From a gamma proteobacterium HTCC2207 (GTDB taxonomy: Bacteria > Pseudomonadota > Gammaproteobacteria > Pseudomonadales > Porticoccaceae): a DNA stretch of 64,000 nt. Below the pieces are notes generated by a model. That model was not told the origin of the DNA, ran no database searches, and saw only the letters and a list, made by a program, of their open reading frames with translations. Below are positions 1-8,930 of the stretch, in pieces. How positions within the stretch are numbered: position 1 is the first letter of the stretch; every line of letters starts with the position of its first letter. Location of the stretch: assembly GCA_905182275.1 (NCBI GenBank), contig CAJJAU010000008.1:1-64000 (forward strand). The letters run 5' to 3'. The position numbers and the translations under genes were made by a program.

Positions 1-1
1 C

Positions 2-241
2 AGAGAGCTCCAAGAAGAAATCAATATTACAATAACCAGCGCCTCACCTATGATGCAAATAAGTCATGACTATATCGACAAAAGTGTCACCTTAGATATT
101 TGGAAGGTCATAGAATTTGAAGGTAACCCCGAGGGAGCCGAAGGCCAAGAGATTCGCTGGGTGTCCATGGATGAACTCCGCGATTATGATTTTCCAGCTG
201 CCAATCAGCCTATTTTACAAAAACTGCTTGGCGAACACTAA
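2..241 (+). CDS. Nudix hydrolase (MutT-like), C-terminal part, cut by window edge
   Basis: The frame is open from the first bases of the window and begins with RELQEE, the second half of the Nudix box (REUXEE) that binds the metal and carries the catalytic glutamates, so the true start lies before this window. After the box comes a beta-rich tail with a WVSMDEL segment, typical of MutT-type enzymes in which this part contacts the base or substrate. Nudix proteins hydrolyse nucleoside diphosphates linked to another group; MutT removes 8-oxo-dGTP. A location next to yacG-coaE-pilD is usual for mutT in gammaproteobacteria (remembered synteny), which favours mutT, but the missing N-terminus prevents a firm symbol. 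It converges on yacG with only 18 bases between the stops. Confidence 0.75.
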   Translation, partial: RELQEEINITITSASPMMQISHDYIDKSVTLDIWKVIEFEGNPEGAEGQEIRWVSMDELRDYDFPAANQPILQKLLGEH

Positions 242-259
242 CCCCTAGGGAGAGGTTAG

Positions 260-451
260 CTAATAATCCATATCCTCTGCGCCAAGAGATGCCTCATCGA
301 CAGCCGCCTCACCCGCCACTCGAAAACTTTCTGTCGCCCAGCCACCAAAGTCAATCAACTGACAACGCTCGCTGCAAAAGGGGCGGTATTTTTGTTCACT
401 TACCCAGGGAACATCGACGCTGCAGGTTGGACACTGAACAATAGTAGTCAT
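260..451 (-). CDS. yacG: DNA gyrase inhibitor YacG (zinc-binding)
   Basis: A 63-residue protein with a four-cysteine zinc site: CPTC near residues 7-10 and CSERC near residues 26-30, followed by the family's DFGGWA segment and an acidic C-terminal tail. Members of this family bind one zinc ion and, in E. coli, bind GyrB and inhibit gyrase. Length matches the family (about 65 residues). It lies 11 bases downstream of coaE on the same strand, the standard coaE-yacG order, and is probably cotranscribed with pilD and coaE. Confidence 0.93.
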   Translation of the reverse strand: MTTIVQCPTCSVDVPWVSEQKYRPFCSERCQLIDFGGWATESFRVAGEAAVDEASLGAEDMDY

Positions 452-462
452 ACTAAAAACCG

Positions 463-1077
463 TTAATTAGTTGGCTGAGCGAAGGTCATAAATTTACCAT
501 GCAGACCCTCTATTCTAGCCGCCATCGTATCTTGATTTAACGCATTATCAAAGACCCAATCGGCCCTATTTACTTTTTCCTGTCGCGGCATTTGACTGGC
601 AATAATACGTTCTATTTGCTGCTTGTCATTGCCGTCTCTGGCAGATGCGCGGTCAATCTGCTGATTCACTGGCAGATCAACTAGCAAAACGGTGTTCACC
701 AACAGATGTTGATCAGTCTCAAAGAGTAGTGGTGATTCTAATATCACATAGGGACTATCCGCGGACTCCAACTGCGCAATGATCCACTTGCTGATCAACG
801 GATGTAATAGAGCTTCTAGCCAGGTTTTTTGATCCGCATCCGCAAAGATAATTTCCCGCAGTTTGGCTCTATCCAGTTGCCCGCTGGGAAGAATAATGTC
901 TTTACCGAAATGCATGGCAATTTCTGCCAGTGCGGGCATATTGGGTTCCACCACTGCACGTGAGGCATAGTCTGCATCCACTGTATGAATTCCGAGATGC
1001 CTAAACTCTGCGGCAACGGTACTTTTGCCGCTACCAATACCACCAGTGAGCCCGACGATGTAGGGGTGTTTTTTCAC
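463..1077 (-). CDS. coaE: dephospho-CoA kinase
   Basis: Catalyses the last step of coenzyme A synthesis, ATP-dependent phosphorylation of dephospho-CoA, in the cytoplasm. The N-terminus holds the P-loop GGIGSGKST, followed by the VDAD segment of the CoA-binding region and the LESPLLFE motif in the middle of the protein, all characteristic of CoaE. About 204 residues, the normal size. The start taken here is a GTG about ten bases after an AGG-containing ribosome site; a TTG two codons earlier is the alternative. It sits between pilD and yacG as in Pseudomonas-type genomes. Confidence 0.93.
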   Translation of the reverse strand: MKKHPYIVGLTGGIGSGKSTVAAEFRHLGIHTVDADYASRAVVEPNMPALAEIAMHFGKDIILPSGQLDRAKLREIIFADADQKTWLEALLHPLISKWIIAQLESADSPYVILESPLLFETDQHLLVNTVLLVDLPVNQQIDRASARDGNDKQQIERIIASQMPRQEKVNRADWVFDNALNQDTMAARIEGLHGKFMTFAQPTN

Positions 1078-1115
1078 AGACAATACCTACTTTAAATGCA
1101 GATTCGGAACCTTAG

Positions 1116-1991
1116 CTAGTAAAAACTGAAGGCAGAAGAATAACCGCTAATGATCTTATCACCCCACATTAAAGCAATCCATCCTGCTGCAGCGAGAAAC
1201 GGCCCGAATGGAATCTGTACATTGCGATCCTTCCCGCCAAGCACAATCATAAAAATACCCACAAACGCACCCACAATACTGGAGAGTAGAATCACCAGCG
1301 GTAGCATCTGCCAACCAAGCCAAGCGCCTAAAGCGGCGAGTAACTTGAAATCACCATAGCCCATACCTTCTTTGCCAGTAATTAGTTTAAACAACCAATA
1401 AACCGACCACAGTGCTAAGTAGCCTGCGATGGCGCCCACAACAGCGTCTGAAAGTGGGACAAAAAACTCATTGAGATTGGCAATCAGGCCGATCCACAAT
1501 AATGGCAAAGTGATTTGATCAGGGAGTAGTTTTTCTCTGGCATCAATGCCCGCCAGTGCTATCAGCACCAGAGTAAAAAACACTGCATAAAGTACCTCGA
1601 TTTGGCCACTGTAGTGGTAGGCAGTTACCGCAATCATTGTACCGGTCAATAATTCAACCAGTGGGTATTGCATGGATATGGAGCTCGAGCAGTTTGCGCA
1701 CCGGCCCCTTAATAGCAGATAACTCAACAGCGGAATATTTTGCCATGGTTTTATGGCATGCCCACACTCAGAGCATTTTGAGGGCGGCCACAGAATGGTT
1801 TCAACGGGGGTATCTTGAGCATTTTGAGGGCGGCTCAGAAACTCTTCAGATTGTTCTTTCCACTGCGCATAAAGTTGCTGCGGTAGTCTCAGAATGACCA
1901 CATTCAAAAAGCTACCCACCACTAAGCCAAAGCAAAAAGCCAGGCCCACAAACATCTCAGTAGTGATGCTCTGAAGTAAAACATTAATCAT
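1116..1991 (-). CDS. pilD: prepilin peptidase / N-methyltransferase (type IV leader peptidase)
   Basis: Inner-membrane aspartyl protease that cuts the leader from type IV pilins and type II secretion pseudopilins and methylates the new N-terminus. Visible: a cytoplasmic loop with two CxxC pairs (CSECG and CANCS), the first catalytic aspartate in the GIDAREKLLPD segment, the second in GYGDFK, and about eight hydrophobic segments over 291 residues. In Pseudomonas-like genomes this gene follows pilA, pilB and pilC; here those are absent and nadC lies directly upstream with a 153-base gap, so PilD must act on substrates encoded elsewhere. It probably starts the pilD-coaE-yacG operon. Confidence 0.93.
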   Translation of the reverse strand: MINVLLQSITTEMFVGLAFCFGLVVGSFLNVVILRLPQQLYAQWKEQSEEFLSRPQNAQDTPVETILWPPSKCSECGHAIKPWQNIPLLSYLLLRGRCANCSSSISMQYPLVELLTGTMIAVTAYHYSGQIEVLYAVFFTLVLIALAGIDAREKLLPDQITLPLLWIGLIANLNEFFVPLSDAVVGAIAGYLALWSVYWLFKLITGKEGMGYGDFKLLAALGAWLGWQMLPLVILLSSIVGAFVGIFMIVLGGKDRNVQIPFGPFLAAAGWIALMWGDKIISGYSSAFSFY

Positions 1992-2144
1992 GTTGGGCAG
2001 ACCCTTTGGCTGTTAAAGATAATGCTCGCGAAATTATAGCAGTCAAAACACTATTTTTAGAAAACATAGTATCATTTGGATAGTTGGTGGTAGTTGCGGG
2101 GACGAGGGAGTTTGCTAAAAAGCGCTTACGTTTGTAGAAAAAGC

Positions 2145-2990
2145 TTAACTAATCAGCCGCATGGACAAATCCACTGCCTGCACATGCTTAGTTAGGCTAC
2201 CCGATGAAATGTAGTTCACCGCAGAGCTCATATAGTGCTGCACGGTTTCATGGGTAATATTACCTGACACCTCAATTTTGGTTTCGCCAGCGTTGAGGTG
2301 TTTTAGGTTTTCAATATCACTAGGCGAGAAATTATCTAGCATGACCACATCGGCTTGCGCATCCAAGGCCTCGTTCAGCTCATCCAGATTTTCCACTTCC
2401 ACTTCCACGACTTTTTCCGGCGCTATTTCGCGCGCTTTAGCCACCGCTAGGGCAATACCGCCACAGGCGGCAATGTGGTTTTCTTTGATCAAAAAGGCAT
2501 CATACAAACCAATGCGATGGTTGTTACAACCACCCACGGCCACAGCGTACTTTTGCGCCAAGCGCAGACCCGGTATGGTCTTACGTGTATCCAGTATTCT
2601 CACTTCACTGCCTGTGGTTAACTCTGCGTACTGCCGTGCGAGGGTTGCAGTCCCAGACAGCATCTGCAAAAAGTTTAAGGCTGTGCGCTCACCGGTGAGT
2701 AATACTCGGGCATTGCCAATGAGGGTAAACAATACTTGGTCTGGCACTACTGGGTCCCCATCTTGAACCAACCAGTTAATGGTGGTGTTGGGGTCAAGCT
2801 GCCTAAACACTTCGTCGACCCAAGCACAGCCGCAAATAACCGCGTGCTCGCGGCACAGCACTTCACCTTTTGCCTGCTGTTGTTCAGGAATAAGCATGGC
2901 AGTAATGTCGCCACTGCCTATGTCTTCTTGCAGTGCACGGGTTACACAGCTGGGTAGGTCGGCTAAGGTAGCCTCAAGTAGGTTGCTCAA
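2145..2990 (-). CDS. nadC: nicotinate-nucleotide pyrophosphorylase (quinolinate phosphoribosyltransferase)
   Basis: Converts quinolinate and PRPP to nicotinate mononucleotide in de novo NAD synthesis. Diagnostic segments are present: [16 protein letters not shown], the [10 protein letters not shown] motif near the middle, [17 protein letters not shown], and the C-terminal VMLDN and EVSGNI barrel strands. The 281-residue length is normal. The start is TTG with a GGAG ribosome site about ten bases upstream; no better in-frame ATG lies near. It is divergent from ampD, the usual nadC/ampD arrangement in pseudomonads. Confidence 0.95.
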   Translation of the reverse strand: MSNLLEATLADLPSCVTRALQEDIGSGDITAMLIPEQQQAKGEVLCREHAVICGCAWVDEVFRQLDPNTTINWLVQDGDPVVPDQVLFTLIGNARVLLTGERTALNFLQMLSGTATLARQYAELTTGSEVRILDTRKTIPGLRLAQKYAVAVGGCNNHRIGLYDAFLIKENHIAACGGIALAVAKAREIAPEKVVEVEVENLDELNEALDAQADVVMLDNFSPSDIENLKHLNAGETKIEVSGNITHETVQHYMSSAVNYISSGSLTKHVQAVDLSMRLIS

Positions 2991-3141
2991 GATTGTCTAA
3001 CTCCGGTGTTGGTCATGCGCTCATCGCTAAATAAGTAGATTTCTGCAGGGAGGTAATTGTAGCACTAATTGGCGGTTTGGCTTTACCCCACTGATCTGTT
3101 TCAATAACTGGGGTTCACCATAAATACGCGAGGGAGGCACC

Positions 3142-3687
3142 ATGCACATTGATCAGGGCTGGATATCAACAGCAACAGTAGTGGCCTCACCCAATGCTGA
3201 CCTGCGCCCAGATGAATCTGACATTAACCTGTTGGTGATACACAACATTAGCCTGCCCCCGGGGCAATTTGGCGGTGGCCATGTGGCTGAGTTGTTCACC
3301 AATACTCTAGACCCCACTAGTCACTCGTACTTTACTGAGATTGCCGACCTTAAAGTGTCGGCGCATCTATTGATCGATCGACAAGGCGCAGTGACGCAGT
3401 TTGTGCCTTTTCATCAGCGCGCATGGCATGCGGGGGTGTCACAGTTTGAGGGCCGCTCAGCCTGCAACGATTACAGCATTGGTATTGAGCTGGAAGGCAC
3501 CGACACCGAACCCTACACCGATCAGCAATATGCGTGTTTAGGGCAGGTAACCCAGTGTTTGATGGCAGAGTACCCTGCATTAACCGCTAAACGTATTAGG
3601 GGACACAGTGACATAGCCCCCGGCCGCAAGACCGACCCCGGTACTGCCTTTGATTGGCAGCGCTTTACCGGTCTTTTATTAAACTAA
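3142..3687 (+). CDS. ampD: 1,6-anhydro-N-acetylmuramyl-L-alanine amidase AmpD
   Basis: Cytoplasmic zinc amidase that removes the peptide from anhydro-muropeptides during cell-wall recycling; loss of AmpD derepresses AmpC beta-lactamase in species that have ampR/ampC. Zinc ligands of the amidase-2 fold are visible: the histidine in VIHNISLPP, the histidine in GHSDIAPGRKTDPG and the aspartate of that same motif, with the WHAG segment between. It has no signal peptide, unlike the periplasmic AmiD type. Length (181) matches E. coli AmpD. A strong GGGAGG ribosome site precedes ATG. The ampG-like permease lies downstream on the same strand. Confidence 0.94.
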   Translation: MHIDQGWISTATVVASPNADLRPDESDINLLVIHNISLPPGQFGGGHVAELFTNTLDPTSHSYFTEIADLKVSAHLLIDRQGAVTQFVPFHQRAWHAGVSQFEGRSACNDYSIGIELEGTDTEPYTDQQYACLGQVTQCLMAEYPALTAKRIRGHSDIAPGRKTDPGTAFDWQRFTGLLLN

Positions 3688-3800
3688 GACAGCCGCCATG
3701 GTTAGGCGTATCCAGGCGTAGGGTTTATTTTGCTGTTAGGCCCTATCCCCTGTAACCTTAATTCCATTGGTAAGCGAGATTGAGAGCGGAGTAGTTGTAC

Positions 3801-5177
3801 ATGGTAGAAGCATTAACGTTTCTTGCTGTCGTGGGAGCCATCGCTTGCGTTGGTTTTCTAGTGCCTGCATTTCAACCCTATCGCCGGCCCATGCCCTTTG
3901 TGGCGTTTTTATTGGGTATTTCTAGCGGCTTTCCGTTGACACTGTTATTGGCCACAATGACTTTTTGGTTATCAAAAGAGGGTGTCGACAAAACCGCCAT
4001 TGGCTTTGCCATTGGTTTGACCACACCCTACACACTCAAGTTTCTCTGGGCACCCTTGGTGGACAAGTTGTCGATTCCTGTTTTAACGCCGTTGTTTGGT
4101 CAGCGTCGAAGCTGGTTGTTCCTTATTCAGGGGCTGTTATTTGCTTCGCTGTGGCAACTGGGCGGAAGTGACCCTGCTAATCAGCTTAGTGTATTTGCTC
4201 TTTGGGCCATTATTGTGGCCTTTTTGTCGGCTACCCAAGACATTGTGATCGATGCTTACCGTATTGAAATTTTAAGTGATGAAGAATTGCCCCACGGTAC
4301 TGCGATGAATCAGTTTGGTTACCGAACCGGTAATCTGATTGCTGGGGTTGGCACCATCTGGTTAGCGTCCAGCGAAGGGATGGCCTATGGGTGGGCACTG
4401 GCTTATGGTTTGACCGGTTTGTGTGTGGTGCCGGCAGTATTAGGCGCCCTTTATGCAGGGCCAGGTAATTTTGTTGAACGTCATGGGCGCGTTGCCGGTC
4501 AGCGTGTCAGTACATGGCTGAGGCAAACGGTGGTTAATCCATTTCGCGAGTTTTTAAATCGGGACGGCGCGCTGTTAATCTTGTTATTTGTTGTGGTCTA
4601 CAAAGTGGGTGATGCCATGGGGCAAGGGATGCTCAACCCCATGATCGTCGAGCTTGGCTTTAGTGACACTGAATTTATTACGGTCAATAAGTTGGTAGGC
4701 TTTTGGGCACTCATTGCAGGTGCCGCTGTGGGTGCGCCATTCATTGCATGGCTGGGGATGGGCCGAGCGCTATTCTTTTCTGGCCTGTTGATGATGCTGA
4801 GTAATTTATTATTCATGGTTCTGGCGGTGGCTGGCCATGACCCTATGGTGCTGGGACTTGCCGTGGGCACGGAGAACTTCACCAGCGGTATCGGATTGAC
4901 GGTATTTGTCACCTATCTTTCGGGTCTGTCCAATTTGGCATATACGGCTACTCAGTTTGCATTACTAACCTCGTTTGCCGCGGTGGGAAGGACTTGGTTG
5001 GCCGCACCTGCGGGCATTTTGGCCAATGAATTGGGCTGGGTTGGATTTTGGGGTTTCACCGTTTTGGCGGCGATCCCAGGGATGGTATTGCTGTGGATAA
5101 TATGGCGAAGAGGATTTATCGTGGGATCAGTTCGGCAATCAGAGCCTGACCACCGTGATGTCGAGGCTAAAAACTAA
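3801..5177 (+). CDS. ampG: AmpG-type muropeptide permease (MFS)
   Basis: Inner-membrane major-facilitator protein predicted to import GlcNAc-anhydro-MurNAc peptides released by wall turnover. AmpG hallmarks are visible: SGFPLTLL in the first half, the KFLWAPLVDK loop, and ATQDIVIDAYR after helix 4, within about 12 hydrophobic segments over 458 residues. The gene follows ampD, so uptake and the first cytosolic cleavage of muropeptides are encoded together; no ampE is present. The start chosen is ATG about ten bases after a GAGCGGA ribosome site; a TTG two codons earlier is the alternative. No beta-lactamase or ampR gene is seen in the window. Confidence 0.88.
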   Translation: MVEALTFLAVVGAIACVGFLVPAFQPYRRPMPFVAFLLGISSGFPLTLLLATMTFWLSKEGVDKTAIGFAIGLTTPYTLKFLWAPLVDKLSIPVLTPLFGQRRSWLFLIQGLLFASLWQLGGSDPANQLSVFALWAIIVAFLSATQDIVIDAYRIEILSDEELPHGTAMNQFGYRTGNLIAGVGTIWLASSEGMAYGWALAYGLTGLCVVPAVLGALYAGPGNFVERHGRVAGQRVSTWLRQTVVNPFREFLNRDGALLILLFVVVYKVGDAMGQGMLNPMIVELGFSDTEFITVNKLVGFWALIAGAAVGAPFIAWLGMGRALFFSGLLMMLSNLLFMVLAVAGHDPMVLGLAVGTENFTSGIGLTVFVTYLSGLSNLAYTATQFALLTSFAAVGRTWLAAPAGILANELGWVGFWGFTVLAAIPGMVLLWIIWRRGFIVGSVRQSEPDHRDVEAKN

Positions 5178-5183
5178 TAGAGG

Positions 5184-5495
5184 TTAAGGTTGCCATTGTC
5201 GGGCGCTAAGATTGACCCTATTCTTATTCACCCTAACACCCTCCTCCAGCAGTCTTTGTTTTTGCTCTATAAAAGAGTCGCTATTTTCCGGCAGGCTTAT
5301 TTTACCTGATGCCGCAATCACTCTATGCCAAGGTAACTGGCTACCACTGGGCAATTGACTTAAGGTTCTGCCGACCATTCTTGCACAGCCGGGCAATCCA
5401 GCTAATTCCGCCACCTGCCCATAGGTCGCTACGCAGCCCTTTGGGATCTGTTGGATAATGCTATAAAGACGCTGTTTAGAGGTAAGATCATCCAT
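5184..5495 (-). CDS. alkyltransferase-like protein (ATL, YbaZ/Atl1 type)
   Basis: A 103-residue MGMT DNA-binding fold with the helix-turn-helix region (ATYGQVAELAG, then ARMVGRTL) that flips out O6-alkylguanine. The alkyl-accepting PCHRV motif reads PWHRV here (Trp at residue 56), so it cannot be a methyltransferase. Proteins of this ATL class bind alkylated bases and hand the lesion to nucleotide-excision repair, which is the likely role. Length and absence of an N-terminal MGMT domain fit ATL. It converges with ampG, 6 bases between the genes. Confidence 0.9.
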   Translation of the reverse strand: MDDLTSKQRLYSIIQQIPKGCVATYGQVAELAGLPGCARMVGRTLSQLPSGSQLPWHRVIAASGKISLPENSDSFIEQKQRLLEEGVRVNKNRVNLSARQWQP

Positions 5496-5581
5496 TGCTT
5501 TAGATTACGCTATTCAGTCAGATGTTGAAATAGTGCAAACTACCCCAATACTAACAACATACCGAGTTAAAGGAGTGCGTT

Positions 5582-6052
5582 GTGAGATACCTAGTACTGT
5601 TGTTTGTCTTGATGCCTGTTGCAGAGATGTGGCTTTTAATAACCGTGGGCAGTCAAATTGGTGCTCTGCCGACCATTGGTCTGGTGCTGCTTACTGCCGT
5701 GGTGGGTGCAGGGCTTTTAAGGGAGCAGGGCTTTGCGACGCTATGGAAGGGTCGTCAAAAGTTACAGGCGGGTGAATTACCCACTACTGAAATTGCCGAA
5801 GGTCTCATTCTGGCCGTGTCTGGTGCGCTGTTACTTACCCCTGGGTTTGTTACTGACACTATTGGATTTGCGGGTTTGATTCCGCCCATAAGAGTGTTGG
5901 TGGCGACACGTATTATGAAAAACATGCTAGTTATGGGCTCGCAAAGCGCTGGTTTTCAAACCGGCAGGGGGCCCTCACACTCACCGCCAAACGGCGATGG
6001 AAATGGAGAGACGATTGAGGGTGAGGCTTGGGAGCGTAAAGACTTAGAGTAA
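5582..6052 (+). CDS. fxsA: FxsA family membrane protein
   Basis: Small inner-membrane protein of the FxsA/YtzA family. In E. coli FxsA overexpression relieves phage T7 exclusion by the F plasmid; the physiological role is not established. Seen here: an N-terminal hydrophobic stretch with the family ending VAEMW, a glycine-rich second segment (VVGAGLLREQG), a third around LTPGFVTDTIGF, and a soluble polar tail after about residue 120. The start is GTG with an AAAGGAG ribosome site seven bases upstream. It lies just before groES, a position seen in E. coli and many relatives. Confidence 0.9.
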   Translation: MRYLVLLFVLMPVAEMWLLITVGSQIGALPTIGLVLLTAVVGAGLLREQGFATLWKGRQKLQAGELPTTEIAEGLILAVSGALLLTPGFVTDTIGFAGLIPPIRVLVATRIMKNMLVMGSQSAGFQTGRGPSHSPPNGDGNGETIEGEAWERKDLE

Positions 6053-6087
6053 AAGCCTAGCTGCATGAAAAAAATTAGTCTTTGGCC

Positions 6088-6116
6088 CTTGAAAAATAAA
6101 CCCTACGTCACCATAT
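6088..6116 (+). promoter_or_regulatory. sigma-32 (RpoH) heat-shock promoter of groES-groEL
   Basis: CTTGAA (6088-6093) and CACCATAT (6109-6116) are separated by 15 bases, matching the RpoH consensus CTTGAA-N13-17-CCCCATnT with one mismatch. It lies about 75 bases upstream of the groES ATG. No CIRCE inverted repeat is seen, which fits gammaproteobacterial RpoH control rather than HrcA control. Confidence 0.85.
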
Positions 6117-6192
6117 AAGTAATCAATTGCGGAGCTATGAGCATCGCAAGCTAACTCGACAACTGTAGATAGATTAATTGGAGAAGAAAACT

Positions 6193-6486
6193 ATGAAGAT
6201 TCGCCCATTACACGACCGAGTTATCGTTCGTCGCGAGGAAGAAGAACAAACAACCGCAGGCGGTATTTTATTGCCAGGTTCTGCACAAGAGAAGCCTAAC
6301 CAAGGTGAAGTTGTTGCTGTTGGCAGTGGCCGTGTTTTAGATAACGGCGATTTGCGTGCTGTCGATGTCAAAATTGGTGACACTGTTGTGTTTGGCCAGT
6401 ATGCGGGCAACGACAAAATTGATGTTGACGGTGAAGAACTGATCATCCTCAGCGAAAGTGATATTAAAGCTGTTCTTGAAGCTTAA
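6193..6486 (+). CDS. groS: co-chaperonin GroES
   Basis: The 97-residue heptameric lid of the GroEL chaperonin. The N-terminal [14 protein letters not shown] strand, the mobile loop around [18 protein letters not shown] (binds GroEL) and the C-terminal [12 protein letters not shown] are all present. The ATG used follows a GGAG ribosome site by about nine bases; an upstream in-frame TTG would add five residues that no GroES has. First gene of a two-gene operon with groEL. Confidence 0.98.
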   Translation: MKIRPLHDRVIVRREEEEQTTAGGILLPGSAQEKPNQGEVVAVGSGRVLDNGDLRAVDVKIGDTVVFGQYAGNDKIDVDGEELIILSESDIKAVLEA

Positions 6487-6506
6487 ATTTTAATTGAATT
6501 TTTTGA

Positions 6507-8189
<1,683 letters not shown>

Positions 8190-8230
8190 CCATCATGTAG
8201 CTATTCCATTCGCATTCATTGCGTCTCATA

Positions 8231-8262
8231 AGCCTGCAAGTCTCTGATTTGCAGGCTTTTTT
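8231..8262 (+). terminator. rho-independent terminator of groES-groEL
   Basis: A 9-bp perfect stem AGCCTGCAA/TTGCAGGCT (8231-8239 with 8249-8257) with a 9-base loop, followed by a run of six T. The degraded restriction-modification fragment begins directly after the T run. Confidence 0.92.
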
Positions 8263-8265
8263 GAG

Positions 8266-8613
8266 GTGAGTGCCACCTTGGCAGAGCTGGCGAGATCTCT
8301 AGAGCAGACGGGTTTTGCAGTTGAGCGGACCGCCCACTTTATAAAGCGCTGCCTACTCACCATGTTCAGTGAAGACGTAGACTTAATTCCCGAGGGCAGC
8401 TTCACAGAACTGTTAGTAGATTTAAAGCAAACTCCTGAGCATTTTGTCGATTCCATGACCAGCCTATGGAGCGCCATGGACACCGGCGGCTTCGAAGGCC
8501 AGTTGCGCACTAAGTTACGTAGATTTAACGGCGGCCTGTTTACCGACATTGACCCTACCCCCTTAAACGCCGAACAAGTCTAATTACTAATTGATGCCGC
8601 CAAAGCAGAGTAG
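8266..8613 (+). pseudogene. remnant of an MmeI-like (type IIL) restriction-modification / DNA methyltransferase gene
   Basis: About 115 codons resembling the spacer region ahead of the methyltransferase core in MmeI-like proteins and related class I SAM-dependent DNA methyltransferases: LAELARSLE, then HFIKRCLLTMF with EDVDLIPEG, then LWSAMDTGG and RFNGGLF. Similarity continues in frame beyond the TAA at 8581-8583 (LLIDAAKAE) to a second stop at 8611-8613, so this is decayed sequence rather than a short gene. Neither the nuclease nor the methyltransferase motifs are here. The similarity begins immediately after the groEL terminator, which looks like a deletion or insertion junction. The GTG at 8266 has no required biological meaning. 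Confidence 0.7.
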
Positions 8614-8644
8614 CGTTGGATATGGCGTTCTGTGGGAGGAAAAG

Positions 8645-8821
8645 TGTATTGGCAGTATCGGCGATTCCTACGATAACGCGCTGGCAAAAACTATCAATGG
8701 CCTTTATAAGGCTGAGGTTACTCACAAAGACGGCTCTTGGTGTGGGCTTGATGACGCAGGGCGCGCAACATTGACTTGGGTGGAGTGGTTCAACAATCGC
8801 CGTCTGCTGAATTTGAAATAA
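8645..8821 (+). pseudogene. IS3-family transposase (OrfB) C-terminal fragment
   Basis: About 58 codons matching the end of IS3-family DDE transposases (IS150/IS51-like): GSIGDSYDNALAKTINGLYK followed later by TWVEWFNNRRLL. The catalytic glutamate expected in NALAETING is lysine here (AKTING), and the protein stops where an intact OrfB would continue with its last 30 or so residues. No OrfA, no upstream catalytic aspartates and no matching terminal inverted repeats were found, so this is a dead fragment. It lies 31 bases after the second stop of the MmeI-like remnant. Confidence 0.85.
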
Positions 8822-8830
8822 TGTATCATC

Positions 8831-8863
8831 AAAAAATTGAGTCAAGCAATGTTGCCTGACTCA
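8831..8863 (-). terminator. terminator of the minus-strand hydrolase gene
   Basis: Read on the minus strand, TGAGTCA (8863-8857) and TGACTCA (8844-8838) form a 7-bp stem that extends inward past one mismatch with GCAA/TTGC, and it is followed by A then six T. Good position for termination about 70 bases after the hydrolase stop. Confidence 0.75.
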
Positions 8864-8930
8864 GATAAAACCGGGGCCATTCAGTGCTCTGGGTAGCAAC
8901 AGACTCCAAACATAGATTTACCTTGCCTAC

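Noticed and set aside
241-260. Short inverted repeat CTAACC/GGTTAG at the mutT-yacG junction
   Set aside because: Only 6 bp, no T run, and it falls in stop codons of both genes; too weak for a terminator.
8555-8845. Minus-strand frame opposite the IS3 remnant
   Set aside because: It is the shadow of the transposase fragment on the other strand and contains no transposase-like pattern.
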